Counted from the stretch's first letter, positions 54,955 to 63,068 are shown. The stretch is 64,000 nucleotides of DNA from DATAEG01 sp963703085 (GCA_963703085.1 OY969789.1:3224001-3288000); one strand, 5' to 3'. Program-made: numbers and translations. Notes: a model not told the origin generated them from the sequence alone.

Positions 54955-55566
54955 ATGGGCGGCGCAGCGAAGCAGGCAGAGATATGGGTGGACGGCTACC
55001 GGATCGAGCCGCTCGCCGCACAGACCTGGGATGCCTTCGCGGATCTGGCGGAGCGGCACAACGGCGTGTGGGGCGGTTGCTGGTGCGCCTTCTTCCACTG
55101 CTACCCGGACCCGCCCGAGCGCAAGGCGCTCGGTAACCGGGGGTTCAAGCAATGGCTGGTCGAGCAGGACCGCGCGCACGCGGCATTGGTGTTCGACGGT
55201 GAGGTCGCGGTCGCGTGGGCGGAGTACGGGCCGGTGGACGAGTTACCGAACATCCATCACCGCAAGGAATGGGAACAGGGGGTCACGCGCAGGCCCGACT
55301 ACCGGATCACCTGCCTGTTCGTGGACCGCAGGTATCGGCGAAAGGGGATGGCTGCGGTGGCGGTCCGCGGGGCGCTGGCGCTGATCGCGGCGGCGGGCGG
55401 TGGCTTGGTCGAGTCCTACCCGCACGACGTTCCCGTGGGCAAGAAGACGTCGGCGTCGTTCCTCTACAACGCCACCAGGACGATGTACGAACGGCTCGGG
55501 TTCGCCTACCAGCGGCCGAAGGGCAAGGGCAATTGCGTGATGACCAAGGTCGTCGCAGCCGGCTAG
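54955..55566 (+). CDS. GNAT-family acetyltransferase
   Basis: This 203-aa protein has a GNAT-like fold with the acetyl-CoA segment ITCLFVDRRYRRKGMAAVAVRGALALIAAAGG (a RRKGMA form of the R/QxxGxA loop). A Trp/Cys-rich segment, GVWGGCWCAFFHCYPD, lies before it, as in a group of actinobacterial acetyltransferases of unknown target. It follows ilvC but has its own promoter and is convergent with the wHTH regulator gene. Confidence 0.85.
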   Translation: MGGAAKQAEIWVDGYRIEPLAAQTWDAFADLAERHNGVWGGCWCAFFHCYPDPPERKALGNRGFKQWLVEQDRAHAALVFDGEVAVAWAEYGPVDELPNIHHRKEWEQGVTRRPDYRITCLFVDRRYRRKGMAAVAVRGALALIAAAGGGLVESYPHDVPVGKKTSASFLYNATRTMYERLGFAYQRPKGKGNCVMTKVVAAG

Positions 55567-55615
55567 CCGCACCGACTCGCGGGCCCTATCTGCATCGGCT
55601 ACAACGTGTGACCGA

Positions 55616-55632
55616 CCGACGGGCTTCGTCGG
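55616..55632. terminator. Hairpin between convergent GNAT and regulator genes
   Basis: CCGACG (55616-55621) and CGTCGG (55627-55632) form a 6-bp stem with a 5-nt loop, just before the stop of the minus-strand regulator. Confidence 0.4.
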
Positions 55633-55640
55633 CGCTGGGA

Positions 55641-56171
55641 TCACCGAGCTCGCGGCGCGCGCCGAGCAGTCGGGGAGCGGGTCACGTCGGGATGCACCGC
55701 CAGGAACAGCGACATCGGCGGCGCCTGCGGGTCGCTGGGCAGCGCCGCGTATTCGTCCAGCAGCGCCTGCAGGCGTTCTTGGAACTCTTTCATCTGCGGC
55801 GGGGACAGGCGCAACCCGAGCCGGGCCGTGTCCAACGCGCCGACGGGCACCTCGGCGACTTCCTCGAGGAAAGCATCAAGCAGAACGCGATGCTTGGCAG
55901 GTGCGGAGAGGGTCCATGACTTTCCCGTTGCCAGGTAAGGAATTTCTCGAGCGCCACGACTGCCGCGGCGCTCCTCCTGAGCAGCCAGGAATCCGGTCCG
56001 GACCAGCATCCTGACGTGATGCAGGATGCTGCCCGGGTCGCGGCCCAGTAGTTCAGCGATCTCCTTGTTGGTGTGCGCCTCGCCAAGACAGGTGCGCAAG
56101 ATCCGCAACCGCAGGGTGGATGCCAGGGCGCGCGCTTCGGCATCAGTCGCAGTGCGCCGCACCTTGGCCAT
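55641..56171 (-). CDS. Winged-helix (ArsR-like, HTH_20) transcriptional regulator
   Basis: The 176-aa protein has a winged-helix domain (ALASTLRLRILRTCLGEAHTNKEIAELLGRDPGSILHHVRMLVRTGFLAAQEERRG, residues 13-70) with the ArsR-type recognition helix. A helical C-terminal part follows (about 80-165). No Cys metal site is seen, so it is not a typical metal sensor. The ATG at 56171 has TAAGCT 6 nt upstream. It is divergent from two MFS exporters and is likely their regulator. Confidence 0.88.
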   Translation of the reverse strand: MAKVRRTATDAEARALASTLRLRILRTCLGEAHTNKEIAELLGRDPGSILHHVRMLVRTGFLAAQEERRGSRGAREIPYLATGKSWTLSAPAKHRVLLDAFLEEVAEVPVGALDTARLGLRLSPPQMKEFQERLQALLDEYAALPSDPQAPPMSLFLAVHPDVTRSPTARRAPRAR

Positions 56172-56223
56172 GCCGGAAGCTTAACCGATTGACATATCCA
56201 AATCACTCACCGATGCTGGTGTG
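56172..56223. promoter_or_regulatory. Divergent promoter region, regulator / MFS exporter
   Basis: Minus strand: TAAGCT (complement of 56178-56183) six nt before the regulator ATG. Plus strand: TTGACA (56189-56194), 17-bp spacer and GATGCT (56212-56217), six nt before the MFS ATG at 56224. With only 52 bp between the genes, a regulator bound here would affect both. Confidence 0.55.
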
Positions 56224-57534
56224 ATGACCACGGGCAGGCAGCCGGACGGGTCACCGGGTCTGTGGCACCACCGCGACTTCCGCCGTCTCTGGATCGGCGA
56301 GACGGTCAGCCAGTTCGGCTCGACGATCAGCGCGATCGCGCTCCCCTTGGTCGCGATCCTGGTGGTGCACGCCACGACCTTCGAGGTCGGTCTGCTCACC
56401 GCATGCGAGACGGCAGCGTTCTTGTTCGTGGGGTTGCCGGCAGGCGCGCTGGTCGATCGGGTGCGAACCCGACCGGTGCTGGTAGCCAACGACCTCCTCA
56501 GGGCGTTGGCTCTGGGGTCCATCCCAGCTGCGTACGCGGTGGACGTGCTCAGCATCGGGCAGCTCTACATCGTCGCGCTCGTCGTCAGCGTGTCGACGGT
56601 TTTCTTCGACGTGGCCTATCAGTCCTACCTGCCGGAGTTGATCGGCCGAGCCGACCTGGTCGCCGGCAACGCGCGGCTGCAGGCCAGCGAGTCGGTGGCA
56701 CAGCTCGCCGGGCCCGGCCTCGGCGGCCTGCTCATCCAAGTTCTCACCGCGCCCTACGCGATCGTGGTGGACGCCGCGACCTTCCTGTGGTCAGCGTTAT
56801 GGGTGGGCCGGATCCGCACCCGCTCCGAACCCCGGTCCCGATCGGTTGATCGCAGTCTGCGCCGCGAGATCGGCGAAGGGGTCCGCTTCGTGCTGGGCGA
56901 GCCCTTGCTGCGGTCGATCGCGATGTGTACCGGCGTCTCGAACCTGTTCTCCTCGATAAGCGGCGCAGTCTTCCTGGTATTGCTGGCCCGGGTGCTGCAC
57001 CTGTCGCCGGGGATCATCGGCGTGCTCATGGCGATGGGGGCTGTCGGAGGTCTGCTGGGATCCCTGCTGGCCGGCCGTATCGCGCGGTATCTGGGCCAAG
57101 GTCCGACCATCTGGCTGTCCGCCCTGGTCGGCGCCCCGTTGGCGCTGGTACAGCCGTTCGTCCATCGTGACTGGACACTGGGTTTGCTGGCGATCAGCCT
57201 GGTCTTCTTATCCGGTTGGATCGTCGTCTACAACATCACTCAGGTCAGCTTCCGGCAAGCGCTGTGCCCGCCGCGCCTGCTGGGACGGATGAACGCGACG
57301 ATGCGCTTCCTCGTCTGGGGGATCATGCCCGTGGGTGGTGTACTCGGTGGAGTACTAGGTGACACCGTCGGAGTGCGTCCCACGCTGTTGATCGCGGCGA
57401 TCGGCGGCTGCGCTGCATTCCTGCCCGTCTTCTTCTCCCCGTTGCGCTGCATGCGCGAACTCCCTGCGTACGAGGCGCAGAGCCCGGCGGGGGACGACCG
57501 TGAAAGGGGAGTGCCGAGGCTAGCGCCCCGATAG
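56224..57534 (+). CDS. MFS transporter (drug-efflux-like), first copy
   Basis: This 436-aa protein has 12 predicted membrane helices. It begins HRDFRRLWIGETVSQFGSTISAIALPL and has FFDVAYQSYLPELIGRADLVAGNARLQASESVAQLAGPGLGGLLIQ, the usual text of MFS_3/DHA3-type exporters in actinobacteria. The ATG at 56224 is preferred to the adjacent GTG at 56221 because it sits 6 nt after a -10-like GATGCT. It is followed after 22 bp by a homologous copy. Substrate unknown; the neighbouring regulator suggests inducible efflux. Confidence 0.92.
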   Translation: MTTGRQPDGSPGLWHHRDFRRLWIGETVSQFGSTISAIALPLVAILVVHATTFEVGLLTACETAAFLFVGLPAGALVDRVRTRPVLVANDLLRALALGSIPAAYAVDVLSIGQLYIVALVVSVSTVFFDVAYQSYLPELIGRADLVAGNARLQASESVAQLAGPGLGGLLIQVLTAPYAIVVDAATFLWSALWVGRIRTRSEPRSRSVDRSLRREIGEGVRFVLGEPLLRSIAMCTGVSNLFSSISGAVFLVLLARVLHLSPGIIGVLMAMGAVGGLLGSLLAGRIARYLGQGPTIWLSALVGAPLALVQPFVHRDWTLGLLAISLVFLSGWIVVYNITQVSFRQALCPPRLLGRMNATMRFLVWGIMPVGGVLGGVLGDTVGVRPTLLIAAIGGCAAFLPVFFSPLRCMRELPAYEAQSPAGDDRERGVPRLAPR

Positions 57535-57556
57535 CGACGACTGCGACTATTGCCCG

Positions 57557-58828
57557 GTGTGGACGGGGCGGCAGGGCGCACGGCATTTTGGTGCCGGCGC
57601 CCTGGCCCGCCCTGATTTCCGCCGGCTGTGGATCGGCGAGACGGTCAGCCAGCTCGGTTCCATGGTCAGTGATCTGGCTCTGCCGCTGGTGGCGATTCTG
57701 CTGGTGCATGCCTCGACGTTCGAGGTCGGCGCACTCTCCGCGAGCCAAACCGTGCCGTTCCTTCTCGTCGGATTGCCGGCAGGTGCGTGGGTGGATCGGT
57801 TGCCCAAGCGCAGCGTGCTCATCTGTGCCGACCTGGTTCGCGCGGTGGCATTGGGTTCCATCCCTCTTGCTGCATTGATGCACGTGCTGACCATTGGGCA
57901 GTTGTTCGCCGTCGCCGTGGTGGCGGGCGTAGGGACCGTTTTCTTCGACGTCGCGTACCAGTCCTATCTGCCGGAACTGGTCGCGCGGGACGAGGTAGTA
58001 GACGGTAACGCCAAACTGCAGATCAGCGAGTCAGTCGCACAGATCGCCGGGCCGGCTGCGGGCGGCGTACTCATTCAATGGCTGACCGCACCGTATGCGG
58101 TCCTCGTGGATGCGATCAGCTTCCTGTGGTCGGTTCTCTGGCTGGGCCGCATCCGGCACCGCTCACGGCCAGCCCGGCCCACAGCCGGGCGCGACCTGAG
58201 CGGAGAGATAGGTGCCGGGCTGCGATTCGTGCTGTCGCACCGACTGCTCCGCGCCATCGTCATGTGTACCGGCACGTCGAACCTGTTCCACGGGATGTCC
58301 GCGGCGGTGTACTTCGTGCTGCTCGCCCGGATATTGCGACTGTCACCCGGCGTCATCGGGCTGATCGCGGCGGTCGGATCGATCGGGGCGCTGGTGGCAT
58401 CGCTGTTCGCTGCACGCATCCGCGCGCGGCTCGGGGCGGGACCGGCGGTATGGCTTCCCATCTTGGTCTGCGCCGGTCCGACCTACATCTTGCCGTTCGT
58501 GCACCGTGATTGGACGCTGCTGCTTCTGGCCGTCGGCCAGGTCGTGTATGCCGCCGGCGTCGTCACCTACAACATCGCTCAGGTCAGCCTGCGGCAGGTT
58601 CTCTGCCCACCCGAACTACTAGGCCGGATGAACGCAACGGTCCGCTTCGTGGTCTGGGGCACGCTTCCGGTCGGCGCTCTGCTCGGCGGTGCCCTCGGCA
58701 CCCGGATAGGTGTGCGACCAACGCTGTTGGTGGCGGCGATGGGCGCCAGCGTCGCTTTCGTCCCGGTGGTGTTGTCGCCGCTTCGGACGATGCGTGAGGT
58801 GCCCTCGATCGAACGTCTCAGCGATTGA
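57557..58828 (+). CDS. MFS transporter, second tandem copy
   Basis: This 423-aa protein closely resembles the upstream transporter along its whole length. The start FRRLWIGETVSQLGSMVSDLALPLVAILLVHASTFEVG, the FFDVAYQSYLPELVARDEVVDGNAKLQISESVAQIAGP block and the end GVRPTLLVAAMGASVAFVPVVLSPLRTMREVP have direct counterparts, so it is a tandem duplicate. GTG start; GACTAT six nt upstream could give it a separate promoter, otherwise it is co-transcribed with the first copy. Confidence 0.92.
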   Translation: MWTGRQGARHFGAGALARPDFRRLWIGETVSQLGSMVSDLALPLVAILLVHASTFEVGALSASQTVPFLLVGLPAGAWVDRLPKRSVLICADLVRAVALGSIPLAALMHVLTIGQLFAVAVVAGVGTVFFDVAYQSYLPELVARDEVVDGNAKLQISESVAQIAGPAAGGVLIQWLTAPYAVLVDAISFLWSVLWLGRIRHRSRPARPTAGRDLSGEIGAGLRFVLSHRLLRAIVMCTGTSNLFHGMSAAVYFVLLARILRLSPGVIGLIAAVGSIGALVASLFAARIRARLGAGPAVWLPILVCAGPTYILPFVHRDWTLLLLAVGQVVYAAGVVTYNIAQVSLRQVLCPPELLGRMNATVRFVVWGTLPVGALLGGALGTRIGVRPTLLVAAMGASVAFVPVVLSPLRTMREVPSIERLSD

Positions 58829-58870
58829 GATGACGAACCCACTGATTGGGACGCTGGAGCGGTGCTCAAT

Positions 58871-58876
58871 TAGGGT
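58871..58876 (+). promoter_or_regulatory. Leaderless -10 (TAGGGT) of leuB
   Basis: TAGGGT ends 6 nt before the ATG at 58883. Confidence 0.6.
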
Positions 58877-58882
58877 GTCGGC

Positions 58883-59905
58883 ATGAAGCTCGCGGTCATT
58901 CCCGGCGACGGCATCGGCACGGAGGTCACCCAACAGGCGCTCGCAGTCCTGCAGGCCGCGGTGGGTCCGGTGGATTCCACCAGCTACGACTTGGGCGCCG
59001 CTCGGTACAACCGAACCGCTGAGTTGCTGCCCGACTCCGTGCTCGGCGAGCTGCGCCAGCACGACGCCATCCTGTTGGGAGCGGTGGGCGATCCGTCGGT
59101 GCCGCCAGGAGTCCTGGAGCGCGGGTTGCTACTGAAGCTGCGTTTCGAACTGGACCATCACGTCAACCTGCGGCCGGTCAAGCTCTACCCGGGCGTGCAG
59201 TCTCCGTTGGCCGACGGCGCGCTGGTCGACATGGTCGTCGTGCGGGAAGGCACCGAAGGCCCGTACGCCGGTACCGGTGGCTCGTTGCGCGGGGGCACCG
59301 TTCATGAAGTGGCCAGCGAGGTCAGCGTCAATACCGCATACGGCGTCGAACGGGTGGTCCGCGACGCGTTCGCCCGCGCGGCGGCCCGCTCACGCAAACA
59401 CCTCACGCTGGTGCACAAGACGAATGTGCTCGTCCATGCCGGGGGGTTGTGGGCGAGGATCGTCGCCGCCGTGGCGCCGGAGTTCCCGGATGTGACCGTG
59501 GCGTATCAGCACGTTGATGCCGCTTCGATGTTCTTCGTCACCGACCCGGCCCGCTTCGACGTGGTGGTGACCGACAACCTCTTCGGCGACATCCTCACCG
59601 ACCTCGGTGCCGCGATCGCCGGTGGAATCGGCTTGGCCGCCAGCGGAAATCTCGACGTCAGCGGCACGAACCCGAGCATGTTCGAGCCGGTGCACGGCAG
59701 TGCGCCGGACATTGCCGGCCAAGACAAGGCCGATCCGACCGCGGCGATCCTCTCCGCGGCGATGCTGCTCGAGCACCTCGGCCACGTCGAAGAAGCTGCC
59801 CGGATCGAAGCCGCGGTGGCCGACGATCTTTCCAGCCGAGATGCGAAGGAGCCGGGATCCACGGCGGAAATCGGCAGCCGGATCGCGACGCTCGTCACCG
59901 GCTAG
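58883..59905 (+). CDS. leuB: 3-isopropylmalate dehydrogenase LeuB
   Basis: LeuB oxidises 3-isopropylmalate in leucine synthesis and, with citramalate synthase present, probably also methylmalate for isoleucine. The 340-aa short actinobacterial type begins LAVIPGDGIGTEV. It has NLRPVKLYPGVQSPL, VREGTEGPYAGTGG, the catalytic Lys in VHKTNVLVHAGGLW, and the metal-binding VVTDNLFGDILTDLGAAI. GSAPDIAGQDKADPTAAILSAAMLLEHLG closes the active site. Single gene with its own leaderless promoter. Confidence 0.97.
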   Translation: MKLAVIPGDGIGTEVTQQALAVLQAAVGPVDSTSYDLGAARYNRTAELLPDSVLGELRQHDAILLGAVGDPSVPPGVLERGLLLKLRFELDHHVNLRPVKLYPGVQSPLADGALVDMVVVREGTEGPYAGTGGSLRGGTVHEVASEVSVNTAYGVERVVRDAFARAAARSRKHLTLVHKTNVLVHAGGLWARIVAAVAPEFPDVTVAYQHVDAASMFFVTDPARFDVVVTDNLFGDILTDLGAAIAGGIGLAASGNLDVSGTNPSMFEPVHGSAPDIAGQDKADPTAAILSAAMLLEHLGHVEEAARIEAAVADDLSSRDAKEPGSTAEIGSRIATLVTG

Positions 59906-60057
59906 GCAACGCGTGGCCGGACGAATGTGACGGCACGGCCAGGCCGGTGACAAACGCCCGATCGGCCTTCGCAGGGATGACGGATGCCGTTGACCGGCCG
60001 GATGATCCGGGGCAAGGTGAGGCGACCGCAGTCCACACCACCCCCCGGGGGAAACCC

Positions 60058-60879
60058 ATGCCATTGGTATCAACTCGTTTCCGGCGTATCGCGTTGGCCG
60101 TCCTGGCCGTCGCCGCGGTTCTGACCGTCGGCTTGCTCGGCGGCGCCGCCGGAGCCAACCACGGCTCGAACGGCGGTCCCGGCAGTTCGAAGCAGATCCC
60201 CAACCTCGGTCTGGTGAAGAACCAGATCAAGGCGTACTACGGCGATTTCGTCGACGCCGACGGCTCGCACCAGGCGTCGCCTGACAGCGCGTATGCCAAG
60301 GAAGTGAAGCGCGTCGAGGCAGACGCGGTCGCCAAGTTGAAGCACGCCCGGCACCACGGCCACGGCACGCCCGCCCTGGTGTTCGATGTGGACGACACCT
60401 CGTTGCTCACCTACAACTACGAGGCGAACAACGACTTCGGGTACAACGCGACGGTCAATGCGCAGTACGTGCTGGGGGAGAAGTTCCCGGTGGTCTTCGG
60501 GATGGACCGGCTCATCTCGATCAGCCGGCAGGCCGGCTACAAGATCTTCTTCATCACCGGTCGGCCGCAGTCGCAGCACGCTGCCACTATCGGCAACCTG
60601 GAGAAGGCTGGCATCGGCGACCCGACCCCGATCTCGGCCACGGAGGACGGCCTGTTCACCAAGCCGAACAGCGGTGACCCGTTCCCCAGTTACATCAACT
60701 GCAACGCAGACGGCACGCCGGCCTGCTCGACGATCGAGTACAAGTCGCAGACCCGCGCACACCTGCAGTCCGAGGGTTACGACATCCGCGGCAACTTCGG
60801 TGACCAGTACAGCGACCTGTCCGGCGGCCACGCCGACCAGTCCTTCAAGATGCCGAACCCCATGTACTACCTTCCGTAG
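60058..60879 (+). CDS. Secreted HAD-superfamily acid phosphatase-like protein
   Basis: This 273-aa protein has a signal peptide (residues 1-33, ALAVLAVAAVLTVGLLGGAAGA) and a HAD class IIIB/acid phosphatase fold. LVFDVDDTSLLTYNY holds the nucleophile Asp and the second Asp (DxDDT). KIFFITGRPQSQHAATIGNLEKAG is motif II with the Thr of ITGRP, and GNFGDQYSDLSGG supplies motif IV. It resembles class B/plant VSP-like secreted phosphatases. The ATG at 60058 follows a GGGGGAAA stretch. It ends 6 nt before a long hairpin. Confidence 0.9.
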   Translation: MPLVSTRFRRIALAVLAVAAVLTVGLLGGAAGANHGSNGGPGSSKQIPNLGLVKNQIKAYYGDFVDADGSHQASPDSAYAKEVKRVEADAVAKLKHARHHGHGTPALVFDVDDTSLLTYNYEANNDFGYNATVNAQYVLGEKFPVVFGMDRLISISRQAGYKIFFITGRPQSQHAATIGNLEKAGIGDPTPISATEDGLFTKPNSGDPFPSYINCNADGTPACSTIEYKSQTRAHLQSEGYDIRGNFGDQYSDLSGGHADQSFKMPNPMYYLP

Positions 60880-60885
60880 CCCACT

Positions 60886-60945
60886 CCCGCGATGATCACG
60901 CAGTTTTCGTTGCGATGGCAGCGAAAACTGCGTGATCATCGCGGG
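60886..60945. repeat. Long 28-bp stem hairpin after the phosphatase gene
   Basis: The two arms (60886-60913 and 60918-60945) pair over 28 bp with a single G-U wobble and a 4-nt GATG loop. The core is GATGATCACGCAGTTTTCG. It lies 6 nt after the phosphatase stop, so it can act as a terminator, but the AT-rich core and length are unlike ordinary terminators and suggest a dispersed palindromic element. Confidence 0.75.
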
Positions 60946-60975
60946 GCGGCACGGACGTGTGGCAGACTGCGTGAC

Positions 60976-61005
60976 GTGTACCGCAGCCTGATCATTATCG
61001 GCTAG
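60976..61005 (+). CDS. cimA leader peptide with three consecutive Ile codons
   Basis: GTG-started 9-codon ORF encoding (M)YRSLIIIG, then TAG. The Ile run (ATC ATT ATC) preceded by Leu is exactly what an isoleucine-sensing attenuator needs. CAGACT ends 7 nt before the GTG (60963-60968), so the transcript would start at the leader ORF, as in the ilvB leader. A hairpin and a terminator with a U-tract follow. No other role for the peptide is expected. Confidence 0.75.
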   Translation: MYRSLIIIG

Positions 61006-61036
61006 CGCGCCGGCCACAGCTTCATCGCCGACGCGC
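61005..61036 (+). promoter_or_regulatory. Leader hairpin directly after the cimA leader ORF
   Basis: GCGCGCCGGC (61005-61014) pairs with GCCGACGCGC (61027-61036) with one mismatch. The left arm starts at the last base of the leader stop codon, so a ribosome terminating there would block it. Confidence 0.5.
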
Positions 61037-61037
61037 A

Positions 61038-61068
61038 GACCTCCCACATCGTCGTGGGGGGTCTTTTT
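61038..61068 (+). terminator. cimA attenuator terminator
   Basis: GACCTCCCAC (61038-61047) pairs with GTGGGGGGTC (61054-61063), one G-U wobble, 6-nt loop, then five T residues (61064-61068). It ends 55 nt before the cimA ATG. Confidence 0.85.
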
Positions 61069-61123
61069 GTTTCCCCGCACCCCCAGGCCACCCGTCCGCG
61101 TCACCCCCAGGAAGTGCCCGCTC

Positions 61124-62692
61124 ATGCAGACAGACGAGTTCCACGTATTCGATACGACGTTGCGCGACGGAGCGCAGCGGGAAGGCATCACCTACTCGGT
61201 GACCGACAAGCTCGCGGTGGCCAGGTTGCTGGACCAGATCGGCGTCGGATTCATCGAGGGCGGCTGGCCCGGTGCGATGCCCAAGGACACCGAATTCTTC
61301 GCCCGGGCGGCCGACGGCGAGTTGACCCTGAAGCACGCAGTGCTGGTCGCCTTCGGCGCAACCCGGCGGGCCGGTGTCGCCGTCACAGACGATCCGCAGG
61401 TCCGCGCGCTGCTGGATTCGAGGGCGCCGGTCGTAACGCTGGTGGCGAAGTCCGACGTGTGGCACGTGGAGCAGGCGCTGCGCACGACCCTGGAGGAGAA
61501 CCTGGCGATGGTGCGCGACACCGTCGCTTTCCTGCGCGCCGAGGGCCGTCGGGTGTTCCTGGATTGCGAGCACTTCTTCGACGGCTACCAGCACGACCGG
61601 GACTACGGCGTTCGGGTGCTGGACGCGGCGGCCGAGGCCGGCGCCGACGTGGGCGTGCTGTGCGACACCAATGGCGGCATGCTGCCGATGGGCGTGCACG
61701 ACATCGTCACCGAGGTGCGGACCCGAACCGGGATCAGACTCGGCATCCACACCCAGGACGACACCGGCTGTGCGGTGGCGAACACGCTGGCCGCAGTCGA
61801 CGCCGGCGCCACGCACGTCCAGGGCACCGCGAACGGCTACGGCGAGCGAGCCGGCAACGCCGACATCTTCGCGGTGATCGGCGGTTTGGTCACGAAGATG
61901 GGGCTCGACGTGTTGCCGGAGGGCTGCCTGGCCGAGCTGATGCGGGTCTCGCACGCCATCGCGGAGATCGCCAATCTCAGCCCGGACAGCCATCAGCCTT
62001 ATGTTGGTGCGTCATCCTTCGCGCACAAGGCCGGCCTGCACGCGTCGGCGATCAAGGTGAGCCCGCAGCTGTACAACCATCTCGAGCCGGGAGTGGTGGG
62101 CAACAGCCAGCGCATCCTGGTCACCGAGATGGCCGGGCGCGCCTCGGTCGAGCTGAAGAGCCAGGAGCTCGGCGTGGACGTCACCCAACGTCCGGATGTG
62201 ACGGCGAAGATCGTCGAGCGGGTGAAGGAGCGGGAAGCCAGCGGCTGGTCCTACGAGGCCGCGGATGCGTCGTTCGCGATCCTGCTGCGCGAAGAGCTGG
62301 GCACCGCACCCAAGCCGTTCGAGCTGGAGTCCTACCGGGTGATCGTCGACCGCGGAGACAACGGTTCGGTGATGAGTGAGGCGACGGTGAAGATCCGCGC
62401 GGCGGGTGCCCGGGTGATAGCCACCGCGGAGGGCAACGGCCCGGTGAACGCGCTGGACCGCGCGCTGCGCCAAGCGCTCGCCTCCGCCTACCCGGAGCTG
62501 GGCGACGTCGAGTTGGTGGACTACAAGGTGCGCATCCTGGCCGGCAAGCACGGCACCGATGCCACTACCCGGGTGCTGGTCGAGACCGCGGACCCGCACA
62601 GCTCGTGGACCACGGTGGGGGTGCATCCGAACGTGATCGAGGCGTCCTGGCTGGCATTGGAGGACGCGATCCGCTACAGCCTGCTGACCTGA
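61124..62692 (+). CDS. cimA: Citramalate synthase (CimA-type)
   Basis: CimA condenses pyruvate and acetyl-CoA to citramalate, giving 2-oxobutyrate for isoleucine without threonine. The 522-aa protein has the synthase barrel starting FHVFDTTLRDGAQREGITYSV, the metal region LGIHTQDDTGCAVANTLAAVDAGATHVQGTANGYGERAGNAD, and a C-terminal LeuA-type dimer/regulatory domain (KPFELESYRVIVDRGDNGSVMSEATVKI ... about residues 380-520). The length and TTLRDG form are those of the CimA-related group rather than LeuA. The metal motif reads HTQ where most of the superfamily has HxH. The ATG at 61124 has GGAAG 9 nt upstream. Control by an Ile attenuator fits the role. Confidence 0.93.
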   Translation: MQTDEFHVFDTTLRDGAQREGITYSVTDKLAVARLLDQIGVGFIEGGWPGAMPKDTEFFARAADGELTLKHAVLVAFGATRRAGVAVTDDPQVRALLDSRAPVVTLVAKSDVWHVEQALRTTLEENLAMVRDTVAFLRAEGRRVFLDCEHFFDGYQHDRDYGVRVLDAAAEAGADVGVLCDTNGGMLPMGVHDIVTEVRTRTGIRLGIHTQDDTGCAVANTLAAVDAGATHVQGTANGYGERAGNADIFAVIGGLVTKMGLDVLPEGCLAELMRVSHAIAEIANLSPDSHQPYVGASSFAHKAGLHASAIKVSPQLYNHLEPGVVGNSQRILVTEMAGRASVELKSQELGVDVTQRPDVTAKIVERVKEREASGWSYEAADASFAILLREELGTAPKPFELESYRVIVDRGDNGSVMSEATVKIRAAGARVIATAEGNGPVNALDRALRQALASAYPELGDVELVDYKVRILAGKHGTDATTRVLVETADPHSSWTTVGVHPNVIEASWLALEDAIRYSLLT

Positions 62693-62694
62693 AA

Positions 62695-63021
62695 CTAGGG
62701 GTGCGAGCGCACGGCGCAGCCGACGTCGCAGGCTGAGCAGGGCGTGTGCGCCTCGTCGCAACTGGCTGTCCCGGAGCGGTTGATGGCGGCCAGCACCGTC
62801 GCATCCAGCTCGCCGTCCTCCCGGGCCTCCAGCGCCTGGGCCACCCGTGCTCGCAGGCCCAGTCCGGCCAGCGCGGCGATCGCGCCGACGACGATGCAGA
62901 ACGCGCCGAGCACCTCCAGCGGCCAGACGCCACGGGTGCAGGCCAGGACGCCGATCGCGACCACCAACAGACCGGTGCCGGCCAGCAGGTGACCCATGCG
63001 GCGAGCCGAGGTGAGCGTCAC
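62695..63021 (-). CDS. Small membrane protein with C-terminal cysteine cluster
   Basis: The 108-aa protein has two hydrophobic helices (MGHLLAGTGLLVVAIGVLAC and EVLGAFCIVVGAIAALAGLGL). A cytoplasmic amphipathic stretch follows, then a Cys-rich tail (SCDEAHTPCSACDVGCAVRSHP, four Cys in CxxxxxxxCxxCxxxC spacing) that could bind a metal. No family is recognised. The GTG at 63021 is chosen because GATACT lies 6 nt upstream on its strand; an earlier in-frame start would cover the promoter. Convergent with cimA, divergent from the FAH-family gene. Confidence 0.7.
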   Translation of the reverse strand: MTLTSARRMGHLLAGTGLLVVAIGVLACTRGVWPLEVLGAFCIVVGAIAALAGLGLRARVAQALEAREDGELDATVLAAINRSGTASCDEAHTPCSACDVGCAVRSHP

Positions 63022-63062
63022 GCCAACAGTATCCGCGTGATCGGTCGATCCGTCAGCACCGG

Positions 63063-63068
63063 TAGCCT
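63063..63068 (+). promoter_or_regulatory. Leaderless -10 (TAGCCT) of the FAH-family gene / gltX
   Basis: TAGCCT ends 6 nt before the GTG at 63075. The operon continues into gltX by an ATGA overlap. Confidence 0.6.

Noticed and set aside
60971..60990. Alternative leader ORF from the first GTG at 60971
   Set aside because: It reads VTCTAA and stops, has no Ile codons, and is too close to the CAGACT element for the usual spacing.
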